Of a DNA stretch of 64,000 nucleotides, positions 27,892 to 38,384 are shown piece after piece. The stretch is taken from NCBI RefSeq assembly GCF_019352895.1, contig NZ_JAAAFX010000008.1, forward strand, positions 1 to 64,000, written 5' to 3'. The stretch comes from Variovorax boronicumulans. GTDB lineage: Bacteria > Pseudomonadota > Gammaproteobacteria > Burkholderiales > Burkholderiaceae_C. A program made the translations under genes and the position numbers. How positions within the stretch are numbered: position 1 is the first letter of the stretch; each line of letters begins with the position of its first letter. The notes below the pieces were generated by a model, which did not search any database, had not been told where the DNA came from, and worked only from the letters and a program-made list of their open reading frames with translations.

Positions 27892-29859
27892 TCAGGGGGC
27901 CGTGGCCGGGCCCGACGGGGCCGGCCAGGCGATCTCGCTGGCCACGCGCGGCTTGCCGATCGGCGCCGTGGCCTTGCCGATGCGCACGGCCGCCATGTCG
28001 GCCTCGCTGGGGTACTGGTTCATCAGCCAGTAGTCGAACACGCGGCGCGCGATCGGCGCGGCGGCGCCTGCGCCCCAGCCGGCGTTCTCCACGATCACCG
28101 CCAATGCGATCTTCGGATCGTTGGCCGGCGCGAAGCCCATGAACAGGGCGTGATCGCGCTGGTGCTCCTCGAGTGCACGGGCGTTGTACTTGGTGTTCTG
28201 GGCCTGCGTCACGGCCTGCGCGGTGCCGGTCTTGCCGGCCGCGCCGTAGCCGGCACCGGCGAACACGCCGCGCGCGGTGCCGCTGGTGACCACGCTGACC
28301 AGGCCTTCGCGCACCACCGCCACGTTGGCGGCCGAGAAGCCCAGGTTTTCCGCAGGCGGCTGGATCACCGACTTGATCTGGCCGGTGACCGTGTCGCGCA
28401 CCGCCAGCGCCAGGTGCGGCCGATGCCGCACGCCGCCGTCGGCCACGATCGAGGCGGCCTGCGCCAGCTGCAGCATGGTGAAGTTGTTGTAGCCCTGGCC
28501 GATGCCCAGCGAGATGGTCTCGCCCGCGAACCACTTCTTCTGCTCGGGCCGCTTGTAGGCGTTGCGCTTCCACTCGGTGCTGGGCAGCACGCCGCGCACC
28601 TCGCCACCCAGGTCGATGCCGGTGATCTGGCCGAAGCCCAGCGGCTTCATGAAGTCGTGGATGCGGTCCACGCCCATCTCGTTGGCCAGCGTGTAGAAGT
28701 AGACGTTGCTCGAGACCTGGATCGCGCGCCGCATGTCGAGGTTGCCCAGGTTGCCTTCGGGGCTGCCGAAGCGGTGGCCGCCGAAGTTGAAGAAACCGGG
28801 ATCGTTGACCACCACGCTGGGCCCGCGCGAGCCGGTCTCGAGCGCGGCCAGCGCCATGAAGGGCTTGTAGGTGGAGCCCGGCGGATAGGTCCCGCGCAGA
28901 GCCCGGTTGAGCAGCGGCTTGTCGAGCGACTCGCTCAGCTCCTTCCAGCTCTCGGTGTCGATGCCCTCGACGAACAGGTTCGGGTCGAAGGTCGGCTTGC
29001 TCACGAAGGCCAGCACCTCGCCGGTCTTGGGATCGATCGCGACCAGCGCACCGCGCCGGTCGCCGAACATGTCCTCGATCAGCTTCTGCAGCTTGATGTC
29101 GAGCGACAGCATGACCGTGTCGCCCGGCGTCGACGGGTGGCTGGCGAGCCGACGCACCGCGCGCCCGCCGGCCGAGGTCTCCATCTGCTCGACGCCGGTC
29201 TGGCCGTGCAGCGTCTTCTCGTAGCTCTGCTCGACGCCGAGCTTGCCGATGTGGTCGGTGCCCTTGTAGTTGGCGATCTCTTCCTCGTCCCAGTCTTCCA
29301 TCGCTTCTTTTTCGCGCTGGTTGATGCGGCCGATGTAGCCCAGCACATGGCTCGCGACGTCGCCGTTGGGGTAGTTGCGGAACAGCCGCGCCTTGATCTC
29401 GACGCCCGGGAAGCGGTAGCGCTGCGCGGCGAAGCGGGCCACCTCCTCGTCCGACAGGCGGGTGCGGATCGGTACCGAGTCGAAGCTGCGCGAGTCCTCG
29501 CGCAGCCGCTTGAAACGGCGCCGGTCGCGCGGCGTGACCTCGACCACCTCGGCCAGCGCGTCGATGGTCTCGTCGACCTTGCCGGCCTTCGAGGGCGTGA
29601 TCTCCAGCGTGTAGGCCGAGTAGTTGGAGGCCAGCACGATGCCGTTGCGGTCGAGGATCAGGCCACGGTTGGGCACCACCGGCACGATCGCGGTGCGGTT
29701 GCTCTCGGCCTGCTCGGCCAGGTCGGCGTGGCGCACGATCTGCAGGTAGACCAGCCGCGAACACAGCAGGCCGAAGGCGCCCAGCACCACCAGCCCGATC
29801 ACGATCACGCGCCGCTTGAAGCGGGCGAGGTCGGCGACGACGTTGCGGATCTCGGTCAT
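27892..29859 (-). CDS. mrdA: Penicillin-binding protein 2 (transpeptidase of the elongasome)
   Basis: The 655-residue inner-membrane transpeptidase cross-links peptidoglycan during rod elongation. It has one N-terminal membrane helix (about 18-40), a dimerisation/pedestal domain, and the transpeptidase domain with STYK (in PGSTYKPF), SSN (in VSSNVYFY) and KTGTAQ motifs in order. It follows mreBCD on the same strand, 70 bases after mreD. The usual next gene, rodA, is missing here: the converging TSUP gene takes its place. Confidence 0.96.
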   Translation of the reverse strand: MTEIRNVVADLARFKRRVIVIGLVVLGAFGLLCSRLVYLQIVRHADLAEQAESNRTAIVPVVPNRGLILDRNGIVLASNYSAYTLEITPSKAGKVDETIDALAEVVEVTPRDRRRFKRLREDSRSFDSVPIRTRLSDEEVARFAAQRYRFPGVEIKARLFRNYPNGDVASHVLGYIGRINQREKEAMEDWDEEEIANYKGTDHIGKLGVEQSYEKTLHGQTGVEQMETSAGGRAVRRLASHPSTPGDTVMLSLDIKLQKLIEDMFGDRRGALVAIDPKTGEVLAFVSKPTFDPNLFVEGIDTESWKELSESLDKPLLNRALRGTYPPGSTYKPFMALAALETGSRGPSVVVNDPGFFNFGGHRFGSPEGNLGNLDMRRAIQVSSNVYFYTLANEMGVDRIHDFMKPLGFGQITGIDLGGEVRGVLPSTEWKRNAYKRPEQKKWFAGETISLGIGQGYNNFTMLQLAQAASIVADGGVRHRPHLALAVRDTVTGQIKSVIQPPAENLGFSAANVAVVREGLVSVVTSGTARGVFAGAGYGAAGKTGTAQAVTQAQNTKYNARALEEHQRDHALFMGFAPANDPKIALAVIVENAGWGAGAAAPIARRVFDYWLMNQYPSEADMAAVRIGKATAPIGKPRVASEIAWPAPSGPATAP

Positions 29860-29929
29860 GCGGCGTACAGGCTACGCGCCGCCTGCGCAGGCATCAAGGC
29901 ATGCACGGCATCCACGAGGCCGAAAGCAC

Positions 29930-30451
29930 TCATAGCGGCCGATTGGCGTCCGGGTCCGGCGTGCGCCGCTGCGGCGCCAGCAGGATCACGCTGACCAGGG
30001 GCCACAGCAGCGCCTCGAGGGCCGGCGCGATCAGCAGCGTCCAGCCCGGGAACACGCCGCCGCCGATCATGCGGATCACGAGTTCGATCAGGTGCGACAG
30101 CGCGAACAGCGGCAGCACCTGCAGCGACTGCGAGACCACCGAGTACCAGAGGATGCGCCGGTGGCCCATGATCGCCAGGAAGCTCAGCGTGGTGTACGAC
30201 AGCGCGTGCTGGCCCAGCAGCGCCGACTGGTGCACGTCCATGCACAGGCCGAACGCGAAGGCCGCGCCGATGCCGATGCGCGCGGGCTGGTGCACGCTCC
30301 AGAACACGATCACCACCGCCAGCAGGTCGGGCGCCCAGGCGCCGCGGCCCAGCGGCACCATGGTGATCAGGAACGCCACGATCAGGCTGCCCCAGATGAA
30401 GATCGGGTTGACCGGCAGCAGCAGCTGTTGTTGCCCGGGACGCATGATCAT
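29930..30451 (-). CDS. mreD: Rod shape-determining protein MreD
   Basis: This is a 173-residue inner-membrane protein with five to six helices, part of the MreBCD complex that places cell-wall synthesis along the rod. The N-terminal LLLPVNPIFIWGSLIVAFL and the central CMDVHQSALLGQHALSY match MreD of Betaproteobacteria. Its ATG overlaps the mreC stop by four bases. Confidence 0.92.
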   Translation of the reverse strand: MIMRPGQQQLLLPVNPIFIWGSLIVAFLITMVPLGRGAWAPDLLAVVIVFWSVHQPARIGIGAAFAFGLCMDVHQSALLGQHALSYTTLSFLAIMGHRRILWYSVVSQSLQVLPLFALSHLIELVIRMIGGGVFPGWTLLIAPALEALLWPLVSVILLAPQRRTPDPDANRPL

Positions 30452-31431
30452 GGTGTGCGCCTTTCCCTGCGCGCCGGCCGGGTCTCGGCCGCGGCCGCCG
30501 CGGAGGCCGTGGCCTTCGGCGGCTTGTCGTTCTTCTTGGCCGTGGCAGCGGCCGCGGCGGGTGGCGCCGCGCTGGGCGTGCCCACAGGCGTCAGCACCAG
30601 CACATAGCGCGCCGCCGTCACCCGGGCGAGCGGCAGGCAGTAGATGCGTGCGAAGCCGGAGTCGGCGCGCCGCTCGATGCGCTCGATCTTCGCCACCGGC
30701 AGGCCGGCCGGATAGACGCCGTCGACGCCGCTGGTCGCGAGCAGGTCGCCCTCCTGCAGGTCGGCATTGGCGGCCATGAAGCGCAGCTCCAGCCCGCTGC
30801 CATGGGCGCTGGCGTCACCGAAGGCCACGCTGCGCGCGCCGGTGCGGGCGTTCTGGACCGGGATGGCGAGGTCGCGATCGATCACCAGGGTGACCTCGCT
30901 GGTGAAAGGCTGCACCTGGGTGACCTGGCCCAGCACGCCGTGTTCGTCGATCACCGGCGAGCCGGGCTCGATGCCCTGCGACAGGCCCTGGTCGATCACG
31001 ATCTTGCGGGTGTAGGGGTCGGCCGCGTCGTAGAGCACCTCGGCCGCGCGGCCGGGGGTGCGGGTGGTCTGGCGCAGCTCCAGCAGCGCGCGCAGGCGTT
31101 CGTTGTCGATGGACAGCGTGTCGGCCTGGCTCGCGCGCTCGGCCTGCAGCGCCAGCGCGCGGCGCGCCTCGGCCTCGTTGCGCTGCGCGACCTGCAGGTC
31201 TTCCATGTAGAGGCCGCCCTGGGCGAACAGCTGCACCGGCTTGAGCGCCAGCCACTGGGCCGGGTAGAGCACCGCGCCGATGCTCGCGCGCAGCGGGCGC
31301 ATCAGATGGAAGCGTGCGTCGGCCACCATCAGGAACAGCGCCAGCGCGCTGAAGACGATCAGCTTGCTCAGCGCCGACGGCCCCTGGCTGAACAGGGGCG
31401 GCGCGGAGCGGTCGAGGGTGCCGAGTGGCAT
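30448..31431 (-). CDS. mreC: Rod shape-determining protein MreC
   Basis: The 327-residue protein has one membrane helix (about 21-40), a coiled coil (about 75-120) and a periplasmic beta-barrel domain (about 125-275, with GVLGQVTQVQPFTSEVTLVID). MreC links MreB to PBP2. The C-terminal 50 residues are alanine/lysine-rich and low in complexity, as in other Burkholderiales. It lies 118 bases after mreB and overlaps mreD. Confidence 0.95.
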   Translation of the reverse strand: MPLGTLDRSAPPLFSQGPSALSKLIVFSALALFLMVADARFHLMRPLRASIGAVLYPAQWLALKPVQLFAQGGLYMEDLQVAQRNEAEARRALALQAERASQADTLSIDNERLRALLELRQTTRTPGRAAEVLYDAADPYTRKIVIDQGLSQGIEPGSPVIDEHGVLGQVTQVQPFTSEVTLVIDRDLAIPVQNARTGARSVAFGDASAHGSGLELRFMAANADLQEGDLLATSGVDGVYPAGLPVAKIERIERRADSGFARIYCLPLARVTAARYVLVLTPVGTPSAAPPAAAAATAKKNDKPPKATASAAAAAETRPARRERRTP

Positions 31432-31549
31432 GGCGCTTTATGCCACGAGTGGCGGGGGCCTGGCTGTGGCTTGTTTCAGGACGGGCGCGAAACCGGCTCG
31501 GCCGGGCTGCCGGCGCCGCCACGGGCGGGCAGGCAGCCGGGGGTCGAGC

Positions 31550-32638
<1,089 letters not shown>

Positions 32639-32722
32639 TTATTTTGTGGTCGTCTGACGGGGTGGATTGATCTGTTTTTGCAGCAAAAGCCAGCGCGTTC
32701 GCGGGGGTTGCGGCAAAGGCGG

Positions 32723-32729
32723 GATAATA
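32723..32729. promoter_or_regulatory. Possible back-to-back -10 elements for gatC and mreB
   Basis: GATAAT on the plus strand and TATTAT on the minus strand overlap in the centre of the mreB-gatC gap. Both are good -10 hexamers, but neither has a convincing -35, so this is only a candidate bidirectional promoter. Confidence 0.35.
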
Positions 32730-32815
32730 CCCGAATCCCCTGGGTTTCCCCCGCCTTCGCCCCCTTTGCAGGGCCGGTTTAGCTGCCGTTTCGCTCGATT
32801 TCAGCTCGATTTCTC

Positions 32816-33115
32816 ATGTCACTCACCTCTTCCGATATCGCCCGCATCGCGACGCTCGCGCGCCTGCAACTGGCGCCCGACGAAAGCACGCGGATGCTGG
32901 GCCAGATCAACGGCTTCTTCGACCTCGTCGAAACCATGCGCGCGGTCGACACCACCGGCGTCGAGCCGCTGGCCCATCCGGTGGCCGCCATAGAGGACAT
33001 CACGCTGCGCCTGCGCGACGACGTGGCGAGCGAACCGAACGCCCGAGAGGCCAACCAGAAGAGTGCGCCCGCGGTCGAACGCGGCCTGTTCCTCGTCCCC
33101 AAGGTGATCGAATGA
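32816..33115 (+). CDS. gatC: Aspartyl/glutamyl-tRNA amidotransferase subunit C
   Basis: The 99-residue protein is the small subunit that clamps GatA and GatB together. The N-terminus [18 protein letters not shown] and the C-terminal [12 protein letters not shown] are conserved. Its stop overlaps the gatA ATG by four bases. GatCAB turns Glu-tRNA(Gln) and often Asp-tRNA(Asn) into the correct amidated forms. Confidence 0.96.
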   Translation: MSLTSSDIARIATLARLQLAPDESTRMLGQINGFFDLVETMRAVDTTGVEPLAHPVAAIEDITLRLRDDVASEPNAREANQKSAPAVERGLFLVPKVIE

Positions 33116-34602
33116 GCGCCGAATTGCACCAACTCGGCGTGGCCGGCCTGGCCAAGGCACTGGCCGCACGTGACGTGTCGGCCGTCGAAACGGCCCAGCA
33201 TTTCCTGGACCGCATCCAGGCCCAGCCCGCGCTCGGCGCCTTCGTCGCGGTCGATGCCGACGCCACGCTGGCCCAGGCCCGCGCCGCCGACGCCCTGATC
33301 GCCACCGGCAACGCGCCCGCGCTGGCCGGCGTGCCGATCGCGCACAAGGACATCTTCGTCACCACCGACTTCCCGACCACCGCCGGTTCGCGCATGCTGG
33401 CGGGCTACCGCTCGCCCTTCAACGCGACCGTGGTGCAGCGCCTGGCCGACGCCGGCGCGGTGACCCTGGGCAAGCTCAGCTGCGACGAGTTCGCCATGGG
33501 CTCGGCCAACGAGAACGTGGCCGTGCCGGCCGTGGGCGGCGACGCCGTGGTGCCGGTGCGCAATCCCTGGGACACCAGCCGCATCCCCGGCGGCTCCTCG
33601 GGCGGCAGCGCCGCGGCCGTGGCCGCGCGCCTGGCGCCCGCCGCCACCGGCACCGACACCGGCGGCTCGATCCGCCAGCCGGCCTCCTTCTGCGGCGTGA
33701 CCGGCATCAAGCCCACCTACGGCCGCGCCTCGCGCTACGGCATGGTGGCCTTCGCCTCCAGCCTCGACCAGGCCGGCCCGATGGCCCGCTCGGCCGAGGA
33801 CTGCGCGCTGCTGCTGTCGGCGCTGTGCGGCCCCGACCTCGACCGCGACTCGACCTCGATCGACCGTCCGGCCGAGGACTATGCGCGCACGCTGAACGCT
33901 TCGCTCGAAGGCCTGCGCATCGGCGTGCCGAAAGAGTTCCTGGGCGACGGCGTGGCGCCCGGCGTGCGCGCCGCGGTCGACGCGGCGCTGGCCGAGTACG
34001 AGAAGCTGGGCGCGAAGCGCGTGGCCATCACGCTGCCGCGCACCGAGCTGTCGATCCCCGTCTACTACATCCTCGCGGCCGCGGAAGCGTCGAGCAACCT
34101 GAGCCGCTTCGACGGCGTGAAGTTCGGCCACCGCGCCAAGGACTACAAGGACCTGGCCGACATGTACGGCAGGACGCGCGCCGAAGGCTTCGGCGACGAG
34201 GTCAAGCGCCGCATCATGATCGGCACCTATGTGCTCTCGCACGGCTACTACGACGCCTACTACCTGCAGGCGCAGAAGGTGCGCCGCATGATCGCCGACG
34301 ACTTCCAGCAGGCCTTCGCGCAGTGCGACCTGATCGCCGGCCCGGTGGCGCCCACCGTCGCCTGGAAGCTCGGCGAGCACGGCGACGATCCGGTGGCCGA
34401 CTACCTGGCCGACATCTTCACCCTGCCCGCCTCGCTGGCCGGCCTGCCCGGCATGAGCCTGCCCGCGGGCTTCGGCGAACACGCGATGCCCGTGGGCCTG
34501 CAGCTGATCGGCAACTACTTCGCCGAAGCGAAGCTGCTCAATGCGGCGCACCGCTTCCAGCAGGCCACCGACTGGCATTCCCGCGCACCCCAGGGCATTT
34601 GA
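33112..34602 (+). CDS. gatA: Aspartyl/glutamyl-tRNA amidotransferase subunit A
   Basis: The protein has 496 residues and is the glutaminase of GatCAB: it frees ammonia from glutamine and passes it to GatB. It is an amidase-signature enzyme with the Ser-cisSer-Lys triad: the lysine at 79 (AHKDIF) and the two serines in [11 protein letters not shown] and [11 protein letters not shown]. The length is typical. The ATG overlaps gatC; gatB follows after 2 bases. Confidence 0.97.
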   Translation: MSAELHQLGVAGLAKALAARDVSAVETAQHFLDRIQAQPALGAFVAVDADATLAQARAADALIATGNAPALAGVPIAHKDIFVTTDFPTTAGSRMLAGYRSPFNATVVQRLADAGAVTLGKLSCDEFAMGSANENVAVPAVGGDAVVPVRNPWDTSRIPGGSSGGSAAAVAARLAPAATGTDTGGSIRQPASFCGVTGIKPTYGRASRYGMVAFASSLDQAGPMARSAEDCALLLSALCGPDLDRDSTSIDRPAEDYARTLNASLEGLRIGVPKEFLGDGVAPGVRAAVDAALAEYEKLGAKRVAITLPRTELSIPVYYILAAAEASSNLSRFDGVKFGHRAKDYKDLADMYGRTRAEGFGDEVKRRIMIGTYVLSHGYYDAYYLQAQKVRRMIADDFQQAFAQCDLIAGPVAPTVAWKLGEHGDDPVADYLADIFTLPASLAGLPGMSLPAGFGEHAMPVGLQLIGNYFAEAKLLNAAHRFQQATDWHSRAPQGI

Positions 34603-34604
34603 CG

Positions 34605-36095
34605 ATGAGCGAACCCGTGAACTCCTTCGAAGAACAACAACAGGGCCGCCCGACCGGCCCGCTGGTGCAGGGCTATGAGGTCATCATCGGCTTCGAGACC
34701 CATGCGCAGCTCTCGACCGCGTCGAAGATCTTCAGCCGTGCCTCGACCGCCTTCGGCGCCGAAGCCAACACCCAGGCCTGCGCGGTCGACATGGCGCTGC
34801 CGGGCACGCTGCCGGTGATGAACAGGGGCGCGGTCGAACGCGCGATCAAGCTCGGCCTGGCGCTGGGCTCGACCATCGCGCCGCGCAGCGTGTTCGCGCG
34901 CAAGAACTACTTCTACCCCGACCTGCCCAAGGGCTACCAGATCAGCCAGTTCGAGATTCCGGTCGTGCAGGGCGGCTCGGTGTCCTTCCTGCTGGGCGAG
35001 GAGACCAAGACCGTGCGCCTGGTGCGCGCCCACCTCGAGGAAGACGCGGGCAAGTCGCTGCACGAGGACTTCATCGGCCAGTCGGGCATCGACCTGAACC
35101 GCGCCGGCACGCCGCTGCTGGAGATCGTGACCGAGCCCGACATGCGCTCCACCGCCGAGGCCGTGGCCTATGCGCGCGAGCTGCACAAGATCGTGACCTG
35201 GATCGGCATCTGCGACGGCAACATGCAGGAAGGCAGCTTCCGCTGCGACGCCAACGTGTCGGTGCGCAAGCCCGGCGACAAGCTGGGCACGCGGCGCGAG
35301 ATCAAGAACCTGAACAGCTTCAAGTTCATGCAGCAGGCGATCGACTACGAGATCCGCTGGCAGATCGAGGAGATCGAGGACGGCCGCAAGGTGCAGCAGG
35401 CCACGGTGCTGTTCGACCCCGACACCGGCGAGACGCGCGCGATGCGCACCAAGGAGGACGCGGCCGACTACCGCTACTTCCCCGACCCCGACCTGCCGCC
35501 GCTGGCGATCGCGCCCGAATGGGTGGAGCGGGTGCGGGGCGAAATGCCCGAGCTGCCGCGCGCGATGGCCGAGCGCTATGTCGCGAGCCATGGCCTGTCG
35601 GCCTACGACGCGGCGCAGCTCACGCAGAGCACCGCGCTGGCGGGCTACTTCGATGCCGCCGTGGCCGCGGGTGCCGCGCCCAAGCTGGCCAGCAACTGGA
35701 TCACCGGCGAGATCGCGCGGCGCCTGAACACGCAGGACATCGCGATCACCGAGGCGCCGGTCAGCGCCACGCAGCTCGCGAAGCTGATCGTGCGCATCGG
35801 CGACGGCACGGTGTCGAACAACGCCGCGCGCCAGGTCTTCGAGGCCCTGTGGACCGGCGAAGCCAGCGAGGTCGACGCGGTGATCGAGGCCAAGGGCCTG
35901 AAGCAGATGAGCGACTCCGGCGCGCTCGAAGCCATCATCGACGGCGTGCTCGCGACCAACGAGAAGAACATCGCCGAGTACCGCGCGGGCAAGGACAAGG
36001 CCTTCAATGCGCTGGTCGGCCAGGTGATGAAGGCCAGCCAGGGCAAGGCCAACCCGGCGCAGGTCAATGCGCTGCTGAAGACGAAGCTGGGCTGA
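34605..36095 (+). CDS. gatB: Aspartyl/glutamyl-tRNA amidotransferase subunit B
   Basis: The 496-residue subunit binds the misacylated tRNA, activates it with ATP and amidates it. The cradle domain shows [13 protein letters not shown] near the N-terminus and [17 protein letters not shown]; the C-terminal helical tail (about 345-496) recognises the tRNA. The start at 34605 is two bases after the gatA stop. Gene order C-A-B matches other Burkholderiales. Confidence 0.97.
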   Translation: MSEPVNSFEEQQQGRPTGPLVQGYEVIIGFETHAQLSTASKIFSRASTAFGAEANTQACAVDMALPGTLPVMNRGAVERAIKLGLALGSTIAPRSVFARKNYFYPDLPKGYQISQFEIPVVQGGSVSFLLGEETKTVRLVRAHLEEDAGKSLHEDFIGQSGIDLNRAGTPLLEIVTEPDMRSTAEAVAYARELHKIVTWIGICDGNMQEGSFRCDANVSVRKPGDKLGTRREIKNLNSFKFMQQAIDYEIRWQIEEIEDGRKVQQATVLFDPDTGETRAMRTKEDAADYRYFPDPDLPPLAIAPEWVERVRGEMPELPRAMAERYVASHGLSAYDAAQLTQSTALAGYFDAAVAAGAAPKLASNWITGEIARRLNTQDIAITEAPVSATQLAKLIVRIGDGTVSNNAARQVFEALWTGEASEVDAVIEAKGLKQMSDSGALEAIIDGVLATNEKNIAEYRAGKDKAFNALVGQVMKASQGKANPAQVNALLKTKLG

Positions 36096-36113
36096 GGCCG
36101 CGGGACCGGGCGC

Positions 36114-36788
36114 TCAGCGCCCGGCGCCGGCCCCCGCGGGCGCGGTGGCGGCCCACAGCGGCCGCAGCCGCACGCGCTCCTCGTCGAAGCGCGCGTTCAC
36201 GCGCTTCTTCTCGTCGTCCTGCGCGGCGATGAAACGGTTCTGGACCGCCACGCTCTGCTCGTTGTCGTCGAGCTTGCGGCGCAGCGACGGCGGCGCCTTG
36301 CTGACGTCCTTCTTGTAGAACTCCATCTCGTCGTCGACCGACTGGCGCTCCTTGGCCAATTCGCCCAGCCGTTTGCGCGCGGCATCGATCACGGTGTCGA
36401 TCTGCTGCATGGCCTCGACACGTTCGCGCTCGTGCGTGGCGAGGTTGGGGTAGCGCACGAGCAGCGCGCGTTCGCGGCGGCGTTCCTCGTTGAGCCGGGA
36501 GGCCTGCTGTGCCGCCTGGCGCGCGCGCTCGTCGCGTTCGGCCTGCTCTTGGGCGGTGTAGCTGGGTTCGACGATGCGGCGGGCACCGCTGGGGCTCAGG
36601 GCGCGCTGCTCGCGGTCGCTGCAGTCGGGAATCGGGCGATCGGCCGTCAGGGTGCGGCCGCGCGCATCGGTGCAGCTGTAGATGCTGCTGCCGGAGGGCG
36701 ATGCAGGCTGCGCGGCGACGGTGCCGGCCGCGAGCAGCGGCAGCAGCATCGACCAGGCCCCGCAGCGGGTTCGATCTTGCAGTGCCAT
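36114..36788 (-). CDS. DUF4124 domain protein, periplasmic
   Basis: The 224-residue precursor has a signal peptide (about 1-26) and a short DUF4124 domain (SIYSCTDARGRTLTADRPIPDC, with two cysteines that can pair), then a long charged helical part (about 75-205) likely to form a coiled coil. It is common in Betaproteobacteria with unknown function. It converges with gatB and follows pyrE on the same strand, 30 bases on. Confidence 0.8.
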   Translation of the reverse strand: MALQDRTRCGAWSMLLPLLAAGTVAAQPASPSGSSIYSCTDARGRTLTADRPIPDCSDREQRALSPSGARRIVEPSYTAQEQAERDERARQAAQQASRLNEERRRERALLVRYPNLATHERERVEAMQQIDTVIDAARKRLGELAKERQSVDDEMEFYKKDVSKAPPSLRRKLDDNEQSVAVQNRFIAAQDDEKKRVNARFDEERVRLRPLWAATAPAGAGAGR

Positions 36789-36818
36789 TCGTTCTCTCTC
36801 CAGTTGCAGAGTCGCGCC

Positions 36819-37499
36819 TCAGGCGCCGTAACGCTCCCTGTAAGCCAGTACGCCCGCACGGTGGACTTCGAGGTCTCCCGTGCCTTGCGTCGTGAGGTAC
36901 TGTAACAAGTCGTCCAGCGTGGCGATCGCCAGCACCTGCATGCCGAGCTGATCGCGGACATATTGCACGGCGCTGTGGGGCACGTCGACACCGTTCTCGG
37001 TGGCGCGTTCCTGTCGATCGAGTGCGATGGCCACCGCATGGGGCGTGGCGCCCGCGGCGCGGATCAGCGCGATCGATTCGCGCACCGCGGTGCCGGCGGA
37101 CATCACGTCGTCGACGATCAGCACCCGCCCGCGCAGCGGCGCGCCGACCAGCGTGCCGCCCTCGCCGTGGTCCTTGGCTTCCTTGCGGTTGTAGGCGAAG
37201 GGCACGTTGCGGCCACGCCGCGCGAGTTCGGTCGCGACCGTGGCGCCCAGCGGGATGCCCTTGTAGGCCGGGCCGAGGATCATGTCGAACTCGAGTCCGC
37301 TGGCGATCAGCCGCTCTGCATAGAATTCGGCCAAGCGCAGCATCTTCGCGCCGTCGTCGAACAGACCGGCGTTGAAGAAATAAGGGCTCAGCCGGCCGGC
37401 CTTGGTCTTGAACTCGCCGAACCGCAGCACGCCGGACTCGATCGCGAATTGCACGAAATCCAGAGCCACCGCAGCGCCCGCCTCATTCACCTCAGCCAT
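36819..37499 (-). CDS. pyrE: Orotate phosphoribosyltransferase
   Basis: The enzyme (226 residues) joins orotate to PRPP to make orotidine 5'-phosphate in pyrimidine synthesis. The PRPP loop VLIVDDVMSAGTAV is clear, and the flexible loop has KDHGEGG. The start at 37499 gives MAEVNEAG with an AAGGA ribosome site; a longer frame is open but overlaps the divergent xth gene. The two starts are only 13 bases apart. Confidence 0.95.
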   Translation of the reverse strand: MAEVNEAGAAVALDFVQFAIESGVLRFGEFKTKAGRLSPYFFNAGLFDDGAKMLRLAEFYAERLIASGLEFDMILGPAYKGIPLGATVATELARRGRNVPFAYNRKEAKDHGEGGTLVGAPLRGRVLIVDDVMSAGTAVRESIALIRAAGATPHAVAIALDRQERATENGVDVPHSAVQYVRDQLGMQVLAIATLDDLLQYLTTQGTGDLEVHRAGVLAYRERYGA

Positions 37500-37512
37500 C
37501 AGGAATCCTTCT

Positions 37513-38316
37513 TTGTTCAAACTGACCAGTCTCAACCTCAACGGCCTGCGTTCGGCGACCACCAAGGGCGTGGCCGACTGGGTGGCCGAACTGGCGCCGG
37601 ATTGTATTTGCATGCAGGAAATCCGCGTCCAGGCCAGCGACATCGAAGGCCGCTTCGAGCAGATGGCGGGCCTGCAGGGCCACTTCCACTTCGCGGAGAA
37701 GAAGGGCTACGCGGGCACCGCGATCTACACCAAGCATGCGCCCAGCGCGGTGGTGGTGGGCTGGGGCGACGCCGAGTTCGACGCCGAAGGCCGCTACCTC
37801 GAGCTGCGCTTCGACACGCCGAAACGCAAGCTCTCGATCATCAGCTGCTACTTCCCCAGCGGCTCCTCGGGCGAGGAGCGCCAGGCGGCCAAGTTCCGCT
37901 TCCTCAAGGGCTTCTTCCCGCACCTGCTGGCGTTGAAGAAGGAACGCGAGTTCATCCTCTGCGGCGACATCAACATCGCGCACCAGGAGATCGACCTGAA
38001 GAACTTCAAGGGCAACATGAAGAACAGCGGCTTCCTGCCCGAGGAACGCGCCTGGATGACGCGCCTGCTCGACGCCGGTGCCGAGGGCGCGGGCCTGGTC
38101 GACGTCTACCGCAAGCTCAAGCCCGACACCACCGGCGACGCCTACACCTGGTGGAGCAACCGCGGCCAGGCCTATGCGAAGAACGTGGGCTGGCGGCTGG
38201 ACTACCACCTGGCCACGCCGGCGCTGGGCGCGCTGGCGCAGCACGAAGCGATCTACAAGACGGTGAAGTTCAGCGACCACGCGCCGATCACGATCGACTA
38301 CGACTTCACGCTCTGA
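37513..38316 (+). CDS. xth: Exodeoxyribonuclease III (AP endonuclease, EEP family)
   Basis: The protein has 267 residues and repairs abasic sites and 3'-blocked ends in DNA. The metal and catalytic residues are visible: CMQEIR (Glu), CGDINIAH (Asp, Asn), and KFSDHAPI (Asp-His) near the end. I chose the TTG at 37513 because it opens directly on the conserved FKLTSLNLNGLRS strand and follows AGGAA; an upstream in-frame ATG would lie inside pyrE. The symbol could be xthA. Confidence 0.92.
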   Translation: MFKLTSLNLNGLRSATTKGVADWVAELAPDCICMQEIRVQASDIEGRFEQMAGLQGHFHFAEKKGYAGTAIYTKHAPSAVVVGWGDAEFDAEGRYLELRFDTPKRKLSIISCYFPSGSSGEERQAAKFRFLKGFFPHLLALKKEREFILCGDINIAHQEIDLKNFKGNMKNSGFLPEERAWMTRLLDAGAEGAGLVDVYRKLKPDTTGDAYTWWSNRGQAYAKNVGWRLDYHLATPALGALAQHEAIYKTVKFSDHAPITIDYDFTL

Positions 38317-38384
38317 GCGGCCGCAGCTGCAGCGGCCAGGCGCTCGACGGCGCCCGCGCCGCGGCGTGAAGCCGATTCCCCCGG

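Noticed and set aside
28150-29994. Long plus-strand frame opposite mrdA
   Set aside because: Shadow of the PBP2 gene; the transpeptidase motifs on the minus strand are decisive.
33825-36095. A 756-codon frame suggesting a larger GatB
   Set aside because: The first 260 codons are gatA read in another frame; GatB starts at 34605 with the normal N-terminus.
38317-38384. GC-rich inverted repeat between xth and the leuB-like gene as a terminator
   Set aside because: GGCCGC-agctgca-GCGGCC can pair, but no T-run follows on either strand, so an intrinsic terminator is not supported.
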